The notes: a model not told the origin generated them from the letters alone. Positions 43,777 through 53,508 are shown, counted from the first letter of the stretch. The stretch is 64,000 nucleotides of DNA from Lachnospira rogosae (GCF_040096455.1 NZ_JBBMER010000002.1:62001-126000), one strand, 5' to 3'. Numbers and translations are program-made.

Positions 43777-45711
43777 CTAATCGTTCACATCTATAATTCC
43801 CTGATTGATAACAAGCATTTTTGAATTATCATCAAGTTCTTCATATTCTGGTACTCTGCCAACAACATTATCAAGAAGCCAATCCATTTCAATAATCTCA
43901 TCAGGATCAAGTTCTTCGTCTGGCTTATTGTGCACCTTTCCATCCTGATCCTTTAATTCACCCGTAAATGGCTTGAACTCACCTTTTACTATTGCTTCCC
44001 TTATAAGCGATGTAACCTTTTTCGTTTCATCAGGAACTGCACCGCCATATATTATGTCAATTGCACCAGCAGACATACCCCACCAGTAATTAAGTGCTGA
44101 TACCTTATCTCCTTCTTCTTCCTTCTTCCACGAACCACTTAATATGCTCTGTATAAGCTTCTCGTAGAACACACCCCAGTGCCATACAGGCATTGCCAGA
44201 TGCTTTACCATACCTGAGTCCGTTACATAAAGACCGAACTTTCTTGATGTCTTCTTAGGTGTTATCATATCCTGATCTGAAATACAGTTAATACCCTGTT
44301 CTGCAAATCTTGCTTCTATGTCATTGTCTTTAATGCCACTCCATTCAACATATACCTTAACATCAGGATTTACCGCCCTTGCCCCCATAGCAAAAGCATT
44401 AACATTAGCCATAACACCATACAACGGACAGCTTGCAACATAACCAATCTTGTCACTCTTTGCCATAACCCCAGCTATAACCCCCGTCAGATACTTAGCC
44501 TCATACATTCTTGCATAATAAGTTCTTATATACTTATGCGATATATTAAGCGAACAGTTAAGTATCTTAGCCTTTGGATGTGCTATTGCCTGTTTAAGAC
44601 TTGCATACATCATAGATGGCGATGTTACAAATATAAGATCCGTATTATCATCAATAAGCCTCTGGATGGCATTATAATCATCTTCCTTTGGTCTTACATT
44701 AGTAATACTGACTGTTTCTATCTGGCTTCCAAAGGTTTCATCAATATACTGTCTTCCCAATTCGTGGGCATAACACCACTCAGATGTCTGTGGTGTATTC
44801 TCGTATATAAATCCAACCTTAAGCCTTTTATTAGCCTCTCCTCCTGACCTTGGGAGAAGATAACTTAATATATTCTTCTTGGCTGGCTGTGTTGTAACCG
44901 GATCCATTCTTAAATCTACTTCGCTGTTATCTGATAATAATTCAAATTCAGCCCAGGTCTTAGCTACATTTTTATCCATCTGCTCCGGTGTCATATGGCG
45001 TACTGTATCATATCCGTGAATATGAATAAATCTTAAAAAAGCATCTCCAACCGGATAATCAAATCTGTCACCGCCTCTTGATTCATAAGCTGTTCTAAAG
45101 TTAAGATAACTTGATACCAAATCCCTCTTGTCATCTTCATCCATTGGCTGTCCCGGAGTAATTCCAACAAGCTCCATAAATGTTATGAAGCTGCCCTCTT
45201 TGCTAAAATATATATCATTAATCTTGGTAGATTTATAAAAATCCATAAATTCATAATATATCTTAACATCAGGATTGTCAGACTTCCTAGGCACTTTACG
45301 GATAACCTGTGCATTTACCGTCACCGCATTAAAATATTTAAGAACACTAACTCTCTTGTTACCCTCAAGAACGTAGAATTTATTCATATATTCATATACT
45401 TTAATAGGGTCTCTTATTCCCTCATTAACCTGACTGTCACTAAGTGATGCCCATTTAGCTGAGAACTCACTTCCCCATTCAAGAATAGGCATCCAGTTAT
45501 CTGCAAATGCATTAGTTCTGCCTGCTGTACATGTACCAACAACAAGCCTTAAAGGTATCTGGTCTATTCCAAGACTTACTTCTGAATCTATCTGTTCTTC
45601 ATCCATCATACTTTCCATAACTGGAAGATATGGATATTTACCCTTATTGACACACGCATTATATTCTCTTTTTCCAAGCTTAAGAGCACTCATATAATCC
45701 TGTACTGACAT
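43777..45711 (-). CDS. Cytosolic ParB-like / BMP (basic membrane protein) fusion
   Basis: 644 residues without signal peptide, lipobox or membrane helix. The N-terminal part (about 90-140) has a ParB/sulfiredoxin-like core, IRDPIKVYEYMNKFYVLEGN then KRVSVLKYF. The middle has no known domain. The C-terminal half (about 300-590) is a BMP/PnrA-type periplasmic-binding fold: RLKVGFIYENTPQTSEW, YEAKYLTGVIAGVMAKSDKI, NAFAMGARAVNPDVKVYVEW. Lipoproteins of this fold bind nucleosides outside the cell; here it must bind inside. A nucleoside- or nucleotide-sensing switch is inferred. Neighbours are a diguanylate cyclase 20 bp upstream and a metallophosphoesterase 19 bp downstream. Confidence 0.75.
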   Translation of the reverse strand: MSVQDYMSALKLGKREYNACVNKGKYPYLPVMESMMDEEQIDSEVSLGIDQIPLRLVVGTCTAGRTNAFADNWMPILEWGSEFSAKWASLSDSQVNEGIRDPIKVYEYMNKFYVLEGNKRVSVLKYFNAVTVNAQVIRKVPRKSDNPDVKIYYEFMDFYKSTKINDIYFSKEGSFITFMELVGITPGQPMDEDDKRDLVSSYLNFRTAYESRGGDRFDYPVGDAFLRFIHIHGYDTVRHMTPEQMDKNVAKTWAEFELLSDNSEVDLRMDPVTTQPAKKNILSYLLPRSGGEANKRLKVGFIYENTPQTSEWCYAHELGRQYIDETFGSQIETVSITNVRPKEDDYNAIQRLIDDNTDLIFVTSPSMMYASLKQAIAHPKAKILNCSLNISHKYIRTYYARMYEAKYLTGVIAGVMAKSDKIGYVASCPLYGVMANVNAFAMGARAVNPDVKVYVEWSGIKDNDIEARFAEQGINCISDQDMITPKKTSRKFGLYVTDSGMVKHLAMPVWHWGVFYEKLIQSILSGSWKKEEEGDKVSALNYWWGMSAGAIDIIYGGAVPDETKKVTSLIREAIVKGEFKPFTGELKDQDGKVHNKPDEELDPDEIIEMDWLLDNVVGRVPEYEELDDNSKMLVINQGIIDVND

Positions 45712-45731
45712 ATTAATCCTCCATTCTTACA

Positions 45732-47507
45732 TTACAACACACTTGCAATAACCTTAGTAAGTGTCATTATATAGTTCTTGTCTGATTCATTCCATCGAAA
45801 ACCTTTATTGAATGTATCATACGATGCAATTATATTATCTCCTGCCTGATTGGTAAAGTAACTATATATCATTCCACCGATATTACTTTGAATTGTTTCA
45901 TCATACAGCTTCTTGTTAAATGACTCTATATTCGATGTGTACACAATTGTCATATAGTGGTTCTTATCAAACATTCCTAAGAATTCTTTAGTATTAACTA
46001 TATCATTAATGTCTGGAAGCTTCACATAATTACCATAATATTCAATAAGCCTGCCAGTTGTTCCATTATATATCCTTATGCCATCAATCTCAAATGCTTT
46101 ACAGGCTCTCTGTAATACATTATCAAGTACACTGCTTCCATTCTTTATAAGATCAATAGACATATCAGCAACTTCCTGTGCCAGTGTTTCACCTTTTTTA
46201 ATAGGTGCCATAGAAAATCCTTTTCTTCCCATATCATCAAGAAAATCGCCGTGTTTCTGTGCATCATATATAATATATCTGTTCTTTCCTTTATTCTTGG
46301 CAATATAAAGGCATTTATCAGCCTTATTAAATAATGAGTCATAATCACTTCCATTGTCTGGATATTTACACACACCCATAGAAAGAGTAACATCACAGCT
46401 GTTCTCTCCCTGCCCTAACTCCGCCCTTACTTTCTGCTTGATAAATGTAAGTATAGAACGCAGCTGGCTTTCCTTAGTTATCCAATTCGTAAATATAAAG
46501 AACTCATCTCCTCCAAATCTTCCAACAATACCTCTTCCATTAAGTGCGCTGTTAATAATAGCGGCAACTTTTAATATAACTTTATCCCCATACAGATGCC
46601 CATATGTATCGTTGACATTTTTAAAATTATCTATATCTATCATAGCCATATAATGTATATCTTTATTAGTTGCAATTGAGTCCTGCACATATTCCTTGCA
46701 GGCTCTTTTATTAAGAAGCCCTGTAAAGAAATCCTTCCCCTCCTGTGTGGCATAATAACTGACCTCATTCTGCTTATCAATTGACTTGATAATCCCAATT
46801 ACAACCCTGTCTCTGTTATTCTTATATGTAAGCTTACAATCAATGTTATATACAACAAGCTTGGACATATCTGTAATAAGCGGTCCTGTAATCTCACCAT
46901 TAAACCCCTCATTAGCATTACGGACTTTATTAACAAAATCTGTAAAATCCTGCTTTTGTCTTGCATTATTTAGATATTCCATATACACCTTTTCGAATTT
47001 ATCCAGTGTCATCTTGCATATTATCGTTGCCTTGAAGCTTCTGTATATATATAGGGAAAACATATCTGTTACGGTATCATAATCAAACATATAATCATTA
47101 TACATTGACAAATATGTCCTGTATTTGTTCACATCATTATGAAGCCTTGTATATTTCTTCTCCATCATAAAAATGTTAACTACATTCATATCTATAACCG
47201 CCTCTTCATTAATGATATTCCCATGATTGGCAAGGCTCATATGAACAAGAAAATACTGTCCGTCACCACCTTTTATACACGTTATAATTCTCTGGGACTG
47301 ACCTGATTCTTTCAGACTCTCACATACATTTTTAAATTCACCCACATAATCAGGATGTATCATCTCTGTGATAATAATATTAACAAGCTTTCCTGCATAA
47401 TTATAAAAATAGTCATCTGCAAAAAGCACAAGATATGAAGAATTAAATGATGCCATACAATACATCATTGATGATTTGTTATTATAAATATCCTCTGATA
47501 TTAACAT
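45732..47507 (-). CDS. Cytosolic diguanylate cyclase with PAS-like and GAF-like domains
   Basis: Makes cyclic di-GMP from two GTP. 591 residues, no membrane segment. Residues 1-260 look like two PAS-type sensor domains. The GGDEF domain (about 265-420) has DIDNFKNVNDTYGHLYGD and an intact GRFGGDEFFIF; the preceding residues NGRGIV lack the RxxD inhibitory site. The C-terminal 150 residues (DLIKNGSSVLDNVLQRACKA) are GAF-like. ATG 47507 follows GGGGG. First gene of a probable three-gene operon with the ParB-like/BMP protein and the metallophosphoesterase. The upstream 47508-47816 gap is AT-rich; nothing else was recognised. Confidence 0.88.
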   Translation of the reverse strand: MLISEDIYNNKSSMMYCMASFNSSYLVLFADDYFYNYAGKLVNIIITEMIHPDYVGEFKNVCESLKESGQSQRIITCIKGGDGQYFLVHMSLANHGNIINEEAVIDMNVVNIFMMEKKYTRLHNDVNKYRTYLSMYNDYMFDYDTVTDMFSLYIYRSFKATIICKMTLDKFEKVYMEYLNNARQKQDFTDFVNKVRNANEGFNGEITGPLITDMSKLVVYNIDCKLTYKNNRDRVVIGIIKSIDKQNEVSYYATQEGKDFFTGLLNKRACKEYVQDSIATNKDIHYMAMIDIDNFKNVNDTYGHLYGDKVILKVAAIINSALNGRGIVGRFGGDEFFIFTNWITKESQLRSILTFIKQKVRAELGQGENSCDVTLSMGVCKYPDNGSDYDSLFNKADKCLYIAKNKGKNRYIIYDAQKHGDFLDDMGRKGFSMAPIKKGETLAQEVADMSIDLIKNGSSVLDNVLQRACKAFEIDGIRIYNGTTGRLIEYYGNYVKLPDINDIVNTKEFLGMFDKNHYMTIVYTSNIESFNKKLYDETIQSNIGGMIYSYFTNQAGDNIIASYDTFNKGFRWNESDKNYIMTLTKVIASVL

Positions 47508-47816
47508 ATGTCCCCCATCCGTAAATTCCTATAAAACCACTGCACCCTATAGAAATCCACCTCTTTATACAACCTAAGACCATACAGCATATAAACCATA
47601 CAATCCTGATATAAATATTGTATTAAATCCGCTAATATTATATTAGTAATTTTGCACTCTATTTATATGAATAATAGCACGTTTTTTATTACTTGTAAAC
47701 TAATTGTGTATTTATTAACATACATTTCAATTACAATTTGCATATGCCTTTAGAGCGTCGTATTATAATTCTTGTTACCAATATAGACATATAAAATGTA
47801 TAGAAATGAGGATTTT

Positions 47817-47996
47817 ATGAATAATTTACCTAAAGACCCGGTTATGCTTCTTAGCTTTGTTAACATGCAGTTAAGGGATAATTACAGCTCACTCACAGAA
47901 TTATGTAAGACTTATATGGTTGACGAGAGCAGTATCACAGACAAACTCACCGCTATCAATTATGTATACAATCCTAAGACTAACCAATTTGTATAA
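47817..47996 (+). CDS. DUF4250 family protein
   Basis: 59 residues: NNLPKDPVMLLSFVNMQLRD, then YSSLTELCKTYMVDESSITD ending YVYNPKTNQFV. A small conserved Firmicute family of unknown function, with a helix-turn-helix-like middle. ATG 47817 is chosen since GAGG (47808-47811) precedes it; the in-frame ATG at 47796 has none. Confidence 0.88.
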   Translation: MNNLPKDPVMLLSFVNMQLRDNYSSLTELCKTYMVDESSITDKLTAINYVYNPKTNQFV

Positions 47997-48004
47997 TTAT
48001 TAAA

Positions 48005-48075
48005 AAAGCTATATGAAGGCTATAACAAATGTCCGATTTATTCAAAACATTTATTACAACCTTACATATAGCTTT
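48005..48075. terminator. Bidirectional terminator between DUF4250 and clpB genes
   Basis: AAAGCTATATG plus AAGG faces CCTT plus ACATATAGCTTT across a 40-nt loop; A and T runs flank both sides. Confidence 0.65.
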
Positions 48076-48126
48076 CTTTAAGTATATATATTAAATATAC
48101 CGCTTTAAGTTACCTAATGAAGTAAA

Positions 48127-50724
48127 TTATGATTTCATATCTTTAGCAACTAAAGTACCATTTTCACAATCTATAAGAATCTTGTCCCCTGTCGATACAT
48201 CGCCGGCAAGTATAAGCTTAGCGGCAAGTGTCTCAACGCTCTTCTGGACATATCTCTTAAGAGGTCTTGCACCATACATTGGGTCAAAACCATGGTCAAC
48301 GATATAATCTTTAGCTGTATCAGATAATACAACCTTAAGTTCCTTATCTTCGAGTCTTCTGTTGACATCATTAATAAGAAGGTTAATAATACTTCCTATA
48401 TTATCCTTATTAAGAGGTTTGAACATAATAATCTCATCAAGACGGTTCAGGAATTCTGGTCTGAAGCTGTTACGCAGATCTCCCATAACAAGTTCCTCAA
48501 CCCCCTCTTTAATATTACCATTCTCATCAATTCCATCAAGAAGGTAGGTTGAACCGATATTACTTGTAAGAATTATGATCGTATTCTTAAAATCTACTGT
48601 CCTACCTTGTGAATCTGTTATACGTCCATCATCGAGAACCTGAAGAAGCACATTAAATACATCAGGGTGGGCTTTTTCAACCTCATCAAACAATACTACT
48701 GAATATGGTTTCCTGCGGACTGCCTCTGTAAGCTGTCCACCTTCATCATATCCTACATATCCTGGAGGAGCTCCGATAAGTCTGGATACTGAATATTTCT
48801 CCATATACTCCGACATATCAAGCCTTATTATATTATTCTCATCATCAAACAGACTCTCTGCAAGTGTCTTTGCAAGCTCTGTCTTACCTACACCAGTTGG
48901 TCCTAAGAATAAGAATGAGCCAATTGGCTTGCTTGGATCTTTAATACCAGCTTTAGACCTGATAATAGCTTCTGTAACCTTGGTTACAGCCTCGTCCTGT
49001 CCAACAACTCTCTTATGAAGAGTTTCATCAAGATTAAGTGTCTTCTGCCTTTCTGACTCACTTAACTTGGCCACTGGAATACCTGTCCATCTTGATATAA
49101 TCTTAGCTATTTCTTCTTCTGTTACATTCTCGTGTACTAAAGAATCATCGCTTCCATCTTTCTTGGCCTTGGCTTCTGCTTCTTCAATCTGCTTTTCTAT
49201 CTGTGGCAGCCTGCCATACTGAAGCTCTGCTGCTTTCTCAAGATTGTATTCTCTCTTTGCCTGTGCAATCTGGTTATTAACATTTTCAAGTTCTTCTTTT
49301 AACTTGCTGATATTATCAACCTTTGTCTTGTCAGAATCCCATTTAGCCTTCTGTATGCCAAATTCTTCCTTAAGTTCTGATAACTCTTTTCTTAAAGCTT
49401 CAAGTCTTTCCTTACTAAGATTATCAGTTTCCTTCTTTAAGGCTGCCTCCTCAATTTCAAGCTGCATAATCTTACGCTGCATTTCATCAAGTTCTGCCGG
49501 CATTGAATCAAGTTCTGTCTTAATCATTGCACACGCTTCATCTACAAGATCAATTGCCTTATCTGGAAGAAATCTGTCTGTTATATATCTGTCTGATAAC
49601 ACAGCCGCACTTACCAAAGCACCATCATTAATCTTAACACCGTGGAATACTTCGTATCTGTCCTTAAGCCCCCTTAATATAGATATTGTATCTTCAACTG
49701 TTGGCTCATCAACCATTACAGGCTGGAAACGACGTTCAAGTGCTGGGTCTTTTTCAATATACTGTCTGTGTTCATCAAGTGTTGTCGCACCTATACAATG
49801 CAGCTCACCTCTTGCGAGCATTGGTTTAAGCATATTACCAGCATCCATAGAACCCTCTGTCTTACCAGCACCTACAATTGTGTGAATTTCATCGATAAAT
49901 AATATAATCTGGCCTTCTGACTTTTTAACCTCATCAAGCACAGCTTTTAATCTTTCCTCAAATTCACCTCTGTATTTAGCACCAGCCACAAGTGCACCCA
50001 TATCAAGAGCAAATAACTTCTTGTCTTTAAGGCTCTCTGGCACATCACCTTTTACAATTCTTTGTGCAAGTCCTTCAACAACTGCTGTCTTACCTACACC
50101 TGGTTCACCGATAAGAACCGGATTGTTCTTAGTCTTTCTTGAAAGAATTCTTATTACATTCCTTATTTCCTGATCTCGTCCGATTACTGGATCAAGCTTG
50201 CCGTCGGCTGCTCTTTGTACCAGATCCGTAGCGTACTTATTGAGTGTATCGTAAGTTGCCTCTGGATTGTCTGATGTAACTGTCTGGTTGCCTCTTACAG
50301 TAGCAAGTACTGAAAGAAAGCTCTCCCTGTTAATTCCATATGTCTTAAAGAGCTGCTTTATTGCTCTGTTAGGTGCTGCTATAAGTGCAAGCATCAAATG
50401 CTCAACTGACACATAAGAGTCGCCCATTCTCTTGGCTTCATCTTCTGCATTGACAAGTACCTTATTAAGGTCATTGCTTATATATAACTTAACATCACCT
50501 GATACCTTATTCTTCTGATTAAGAAGTTGTTCAATATTCTTTAAGAAAATATCTTTATCAATATTCATCTTCTCTATAAGGTTAGCTATAAGACTATCTT
50601 CAATAGTCATAAGACTATAAAGAAAATGTTCCTGGTCAATCTCCTGATTACCATAATCATAAGCTATCTTCTCGCAGTTATTAATCGCTTCGATTGATTT
50701 CTGTGTAAACTTCTGAATATTCAT
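48127..50724 (-). CDS. clpB: ClpB protein disaggregase
   Basis: Hsp100 AAA+ hexamer that unfolds aggregated proteins with DnaK. About 865 residues: N-domain (QKSIEAINNCEKIAYDYGNQ), AAA1 Walker A GEPGVGKTAVVEGLAQRIV, the ClpB-specific middle coiled coil (about 405-530, LPQIEKQIEEAEAKAKKDG at its end), AAA2 Walker A GPTGVGKTELAKTLAESLF and the arm YGARPLKRYVQKSVE. ATG 50724 follows GAGGTG and gives the normal N-terminus; the longer frame from 50856 adds 44 unrelated residues. Controlled by a CIRCE operator. Confidence 0.96.
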   Translation of the reverse strand: MNIQKFTQKSIEAINNCEKIAYDYGNQEIDQEHFLYSLMTIEDSLIANLIEKMNIDKDIFLKNIEQLLNQKNKVSGDVKLYISNDLNKVLVNAEDEAKRMGDSYVSVEHLMLALIAAPNRAIKQLFKTYGINRESFLSVLATVRGNQTVTSDNPEATYDTLNKYATDLVQRAADGKLDPVIGRDQEIRNVIRILSRKTKNNPVLIGEPGVGKTAVVEGLAQRIVKGDVPESLKDKKLFALDMGALVAGAKYRGEFEERLKAVLDEVKKSEGQIILFIDEIHTIVGAGKTEGSMDAGNMLKPMLARGELHCIGATTLDEHRQYIEKDPALERRFQPVMVDEPTVEDTISILRGLKDRYEVFHGVKINDGALVSAAVLSDRYITDRFLPDKAIDLVDEACAMIKTELDSMPAELDEMQRKIMQLEIEEAALKKETDNLSKERLEALRKELSELKEEFGIQKAKWDSDKTKVDNISKLKEELENVNNQIAQAKREYNLEKAAELQYGRLPQIEKQIEEAEAKAKKDGSDDSLVHENVTEEEIAKIISRWTGIPVAKLSESERQKTLNLDETLHKRVVGQDEAVTKVTEAIIRSKAGIKDPSKPIGSFLFLGPTGVGKTELAKTLAESLFDDENNIIRLDMSEYMEKYSVSRLIGAPPGYVGYDEGGQLTEAVRRKPYSVVLFDEVEKAHPDVFNVLLQVLDDGRITDSQGRTVDFKNTIIILTSNIGSTYLLDGIDENGNIKEGVEELVMGDLRNSFRPEFLNRLDEIIMFKPLNKDNIGSIINLLINDVNRRLEDKELKVVLSDTAKDYIVDHGFDPMYGARPLKRYVQKSVETLAAKLILAGDVSTGDKILIDCENGTLVAKDMKS

Positions 50725-50868
50725 ACAATTCACCTCTTTCTTAACCCCAATTATTGTTCCCTTGGAAATAAAGATTATCAGATAACACTTTAAAGACCAA
50801 TTGTAATTCTTTGAACAATTTTTCATTACTTTTCTTCTAAAATGCTCTTTTCTCATTTCCTATTACAG

Positions 50869-50897
50869 GTTATATCACTTGTTGTTAGCACTGTCAA
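50869..50897 (-). promoter_or_regulatory. clpB promoter overlapping CIRCE
   Basis: Minus-strand TTGACA (50892-50897), 17-nt spacer, TATAAC (50869-50874). The -35 lies in the CIRCE centre. Confidence 0.8.
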
Positions 50898-50911
50898 CAG
50901 GTGAGTGCTAA
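50885..50911. promoter_or_regulatory. CIRCE operator (HrcA binding site)
   Basis: TTAGCACTG (50885-50893), 9-nt spacer, GAGTGCTAA (50903-50911). This is the 9-9-9 CIRCE palindrome with a single mismatch, so clpB should be repressed by HrcA and induced by heat. No hrcA is in the window. Confidence 0.93.
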
Positions 50912-50933
50912 TTATTTTATAAAAAATATATAA

Positions 50934-50959
50934 ACCCTGCGTTTTTTATAACGCAGGGT
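50934..50959 (-). terminator. Terminator overlapping the queC 3' end
   Basis: ACCCTGCGT (50951-50959 on the minus strand) pairs with ACGCAGGGT (50934-50942), followed by TTTATATATTTTTT. The first arm is within the last codons of queC, a compact arrangement. Confidence 0.75.
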
Positions 50960-51623
50960 CTTTTACTCCATTAGCCTCAAATGCCTTAGCTCTGTCTATA
51001 CACGTTCCACACACGCCGCAAGGCTTATCTGCTCCTTCATAACAGCTCCATGTATATTCATAAGGAACTTTTAAATCTAGTCCGATTTTTACAACTTGTG
51101 CTTTTGTCTTATTAATAAATGGAGCTTCTATCTTTAACTGCTTACCACTTCCAAGATATATCGCTTCATTCATTGCCTTGTTAAATTCATCACTACAATC
51201 AGGATATGCGCTTCCTGCCGCGTCATCGCTGTGTGCCCCATAATATATAACCTCACACCCTTTAGAAAGTGCTATGCTTGCCGCACTCGAAAGGAACAAG
51301 CCATTGCGAAACGGAACATAAGTTGACACAGGACTTCCGTTAGTCTTTTTAATCTGTTCTGCATACGACTCCTCTGGTATCTCTTTATCAGAATGTGCAA
51401 GCAATGAACAATCACTGTACTGGAATATCTTTTCAAGATCCAATGATATATGCTCAACACCATAATATTCAGTTACCTTATCAGCTGACTCAATTTCCTT
51501 TGTGTGCCTTTGTCCATAATATATTGACAGTGCCACAACATTTTCTGCACCATACTTATCGACTGCTATTCCAAGGCACGTTGTACTATCAACGCCACCA
51601 CTGCATAAAACCATTGCTTTCAT
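50946..51623 (-). CDS. queC: 7-cyano-7-deazaguanine synthase
   Basis: Converts 7-carboxy-7-deazaguanine to preQ0 with ATP and ammonia, in queuosine synthesis. 225 residues: PP-loop LCSGGVDSTTCLGIA, PFRNGLFLSSAASIAL, GAHSDDAAGSAYPDCSDEF, and the C-terminal zinc site SCYEGADKPCGVCGTCIDRAKAF (Cys4). Start follows GGGAGG and overlaps the folE end by 35 bp. Last gene of the que operon. Confidence 0.96.
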   Translation of the reverse strand: MKAMVLCSGGVDSTTCLGIAVDKYGAENVVALSIYYGQRHTKEIESADKVTEYYGVEHISLDLEKIFQYSDCSLLAHSDKEIPEESYAEQIKKTNGSPVSTYVPFRNGLFLSSAASIALSKGCEVIYYGAHSDDAAGSAYPDCSDEFNKAMNEAIYLGSGKQLKIEAPFINKTKAQVVKIGLDLKVPYEYTWSCYEGADKPCGVCGTCIDRAKAFEANGVKDPAL

Positions 51624-52176
51624 TATAAAACCTCCCTCTTAATGTCTGTGTATATGTTTTTGTGTTGGTCTTTTTTATTCCTCTTGCTGTCATACAGCTG
51701 TGACAGCCCTCTATGAATACAGCAACATCTTCTGAACCTGTTACTTTGCATATTACATCTGCTATGTCTGAACCTATACGTTCCTGTAACTGCAATCTCT
51801 TTCCTACCATATCAGCTATTCTAGCTATCTTGCTAAGACCTATAACCCTGCCTTTAGGAACATATGCTACTGTCACTTTCATATCGTACATAAGTGCAAT
51901 ATGATGTTCGCAATAGCTGAATATATCTATATCTTTTACAACTACCATATCACCGTATCTTGATGTGCCCTCGTCATCCACATCTTCTGCAAATGTCTTA
52001 TCAAACATATCCGCTATTTCATCATTAGAATACTTCATTCCTTCAAAGACTTCTTCATACATTCTTGCAACTCTGTCAGGTGTTTCTTTCAGTCCTTCTC
52101 TGTCCGGATCATCTCCTAATGCCTCAAGAATTCCTCTTATATGAAATCTTATAGCTTCTGAATCTATTTGTTTCAA
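51589..52176 (-). CDS. folE: GTP cyclohydrolase I
   Basis: Makes 7,8-dihydroneopterin triphosphate from GTP; here it supplies QueD. About 195 residues. SYCEHHIALMYDMKVTVAYVP and IEGCHSCMTARGIKKTNT carry the zinc Cys and His ligands. The frame from 52242 would overlap queE; the likely start is TTG at 52176, with AAGGAG 6 bases upstream, one base after the queE stop. Its last 35 bp overlap queC. Confidence 0.93.
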   Translation of the reverse strand: MKQIDSEAIRFHIRGILEALGDDPDREGLKETPDRVARMYEEVFEGMKYSNDEIADMFDKTFAEDVDDEGTSRYGDMVVVKDIDIFSYCEHHIALMYDMKVTVAYVPKGRVIGLSKIARIADMVGKRLQLQERIGSDIADVICKVTGSEDVAVFIEGCHSCMTARGIKKTNTKTYTQTLRGRFYNESNGFMQWWR

Positions 52177-52177
52177 T

Positions 52178-52921
52178 TTATACTCCTTTCTTATCTGGCG
52201 ACCAGATGAATTTGTGGAGCTGGAGCTGTACTCTTGCCCCATTAATCAAATTATCCTTCATAAAATCCACGATTGTTACAGGTTCAATCTTTCCAAATAC
52301 AGGACTAAAATATACATAGCATTTTTCTGTAAGATTATATTGTCTTATTATTTCTAATGCTCTCTTTAAATCTTCTTCACTGCTTACAACAAATTTAACA
52401 GTGTCCTGACTTTGAAGGTTGTTAAAATTATCAAGCTTCATATATTGTTCCATATTGCTTCCAGCAAGCTTGTAATCTGCTGTCATTGATAATCTTTCCA
52501 TTTCATCGTTAACCTTATCATAAATATCGTTTATGACCTGACCATTCATAGCTGTAGTAAGGTTATCCTTAACATTTTCTCTTACCTTATTAATATCAAT
52601 GCTTCCATTGGTTTCTATCTCAACATTTCTGCCACTAATCAGAAGCTGTGCTATAAGCTTGTCTATCCCTGCCTGAATAAGCGGTTCTCCACCTGTAAGT
52701 GTAACATTGTCAATCTTAACATCTTCCACTGCCTTAACAATATCAGACACACTCATCTTAGCTGCCTTAGCATTAACATCATTTGCCCATCTGGTATCAC
52801 AGTAACTGCAGTCAAGATTGCAGCCTCTGAACCTCACAAATACAGCAAGTTCTCCTGCTCTTACACCTTCTCCGTTAATACTGGCAAAATGTTCTACAAC
52901 ATTAAATATCTGTTTGCTCAT
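52178..52921 (-). CDS. queE: 7-carboxy-7-deazaguanine synthase (radical SAM)
   Basis: Radical SAM enzyme that contracts 6-carboxytetrahydropterin to 7-carboxy-7-deazaguanine. 247 residues. SINGEGVRAGELAVFVRFRG, cluster motif CNLDCSYCDTRW (Cx3Cx2C), TLTGGEPLIQ, and VEIETNGSI. Longer than minimal QueE because of a helical insert (about residues 115-165). ATG 52921 follows GAGG; an upstream frame to 52963 is repeat-derived. Between queD and folE in the operon. Confidence 0.95.
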   Translation of the reverse strand: MSKQIFNVVEHFASINGEGVRAGELAVFVRFRGCNLDCSYCDTRWANDVNAKAAKMSVSDIVKAVEDVKIDNVTLTGGEPLIQAGIDKLIAQLLISGRNVEIETNGSIDINKVRENVKDNLTTAMNGQVINDIYDKVNDEMERLSMTADYKLAGSNMEQYMKLDNFNNLQSQDTVKFVVSSEEDLKRALEIIRQYNLTEKCYVYFSPVFGKIEPVTIVDFMKDNLINGARVQLQLHKFIWSPDKKGV

Positions 52922-52930
52922 ATATTCCTC

Positions 52931-53053
52931 ATTTCTGTGTATATTATATTTATGTATATACATCTAATCCTATTTCTATATACATTATATTTATGTATAT
53001 AAATCTAATCCTATTTCTGCGTACCTTGCATTTATGTATATACGTCTAATCCT
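52931..53053 (-). repeat. Three tandem 41-bp repeats between queD and queE
   Basis: Units at 53013-53053, 52972-53012 and 52931-52971 each begin AGGATTAGA and end AGAAAT on the minus strand. The first includes the queD stop codon, the last runs into the queE ribosome site, so the unit seems to be a duplicated queD-end/queE-leader segment. Units differ at a few bases. Confidence 0.85.
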
Positions 53054-53468
53054 GTGTATAAGAGGCAGCATTATTTGGTGTCTCATAAACAGTTATCTGT
53101 TTCACCCTGTATCCTCTGCCGATCATTTTATCATAAAAATATTTCGCCATATTCTCTGCTGTTGGTCTGAAAGCAAACTGTATTATCCTGAAATTCTCAT
53201 CCTGTAAAGCCTTCAGTGTTGTTTCCTTTAAACTGCCGGTTTCTATAATAAGGCAATGGTCTAAGTAATCTACGATTTCCTTTAAATCTTTCTTTAAATC
53301 TCCAAAGTCAACATACATTCCTCTGTTCTGTCCTGTTGTTTCAAGTTCATCACTTGATACCTCTGCTACAACTCTCCAGCGGTGTCCGTGTATGTTACTG
53401 CATTTGCCCTCATAGCCGTATAAGAAATGTGCGGCATCGAAGCTGTGTTCTGTTTTTAATGTGTACAT
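53046..53468 (-). CDS. queD: 6-carboxy-5,6,7,8-tetrahydropterin synthase
   Basis: Second step of queuosine precursor synthesis, from dihydroneopterin triphosphate. 140 residues: zinc His in SFDAAHFL and NIHGHRWRVV, catalytic Cys in GKCSNIHGH, DFGDLKKDLKEIVDYLDHCL with its Asp-His, and ending ITVYETPNNAASY. First gene of queD-queE-folE-queC, behind a promoter, a candidate preQ1 aptamer and a terminator. Confidence 0.95.
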   Translation of the reverse strand: MYTLKTEHSFDAAHFLYGYEGKCSNIHGHRWRVVAEVSSDELETTGQNRGMYVDFGDLKKDLKEIVDYLDHCLIIETGSLKETTLKALQDENFRIIQFAFRPTAENMAKYFYDKMIGRGYRVKQITVYETPNNAASYTQD

Positions 53469-53508
53469 ATCTGCTCCTTAGATTTTCTATCAAAATTTCC
53501 TATTAAAC

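Noticed and set aside
52931..53053. CRISPR array or extra small gene in the que operon
   Set aside because: The three 41-bp units are contiguous duplicates without spacers; the apparent upstream extension of queE is only translated repeat.
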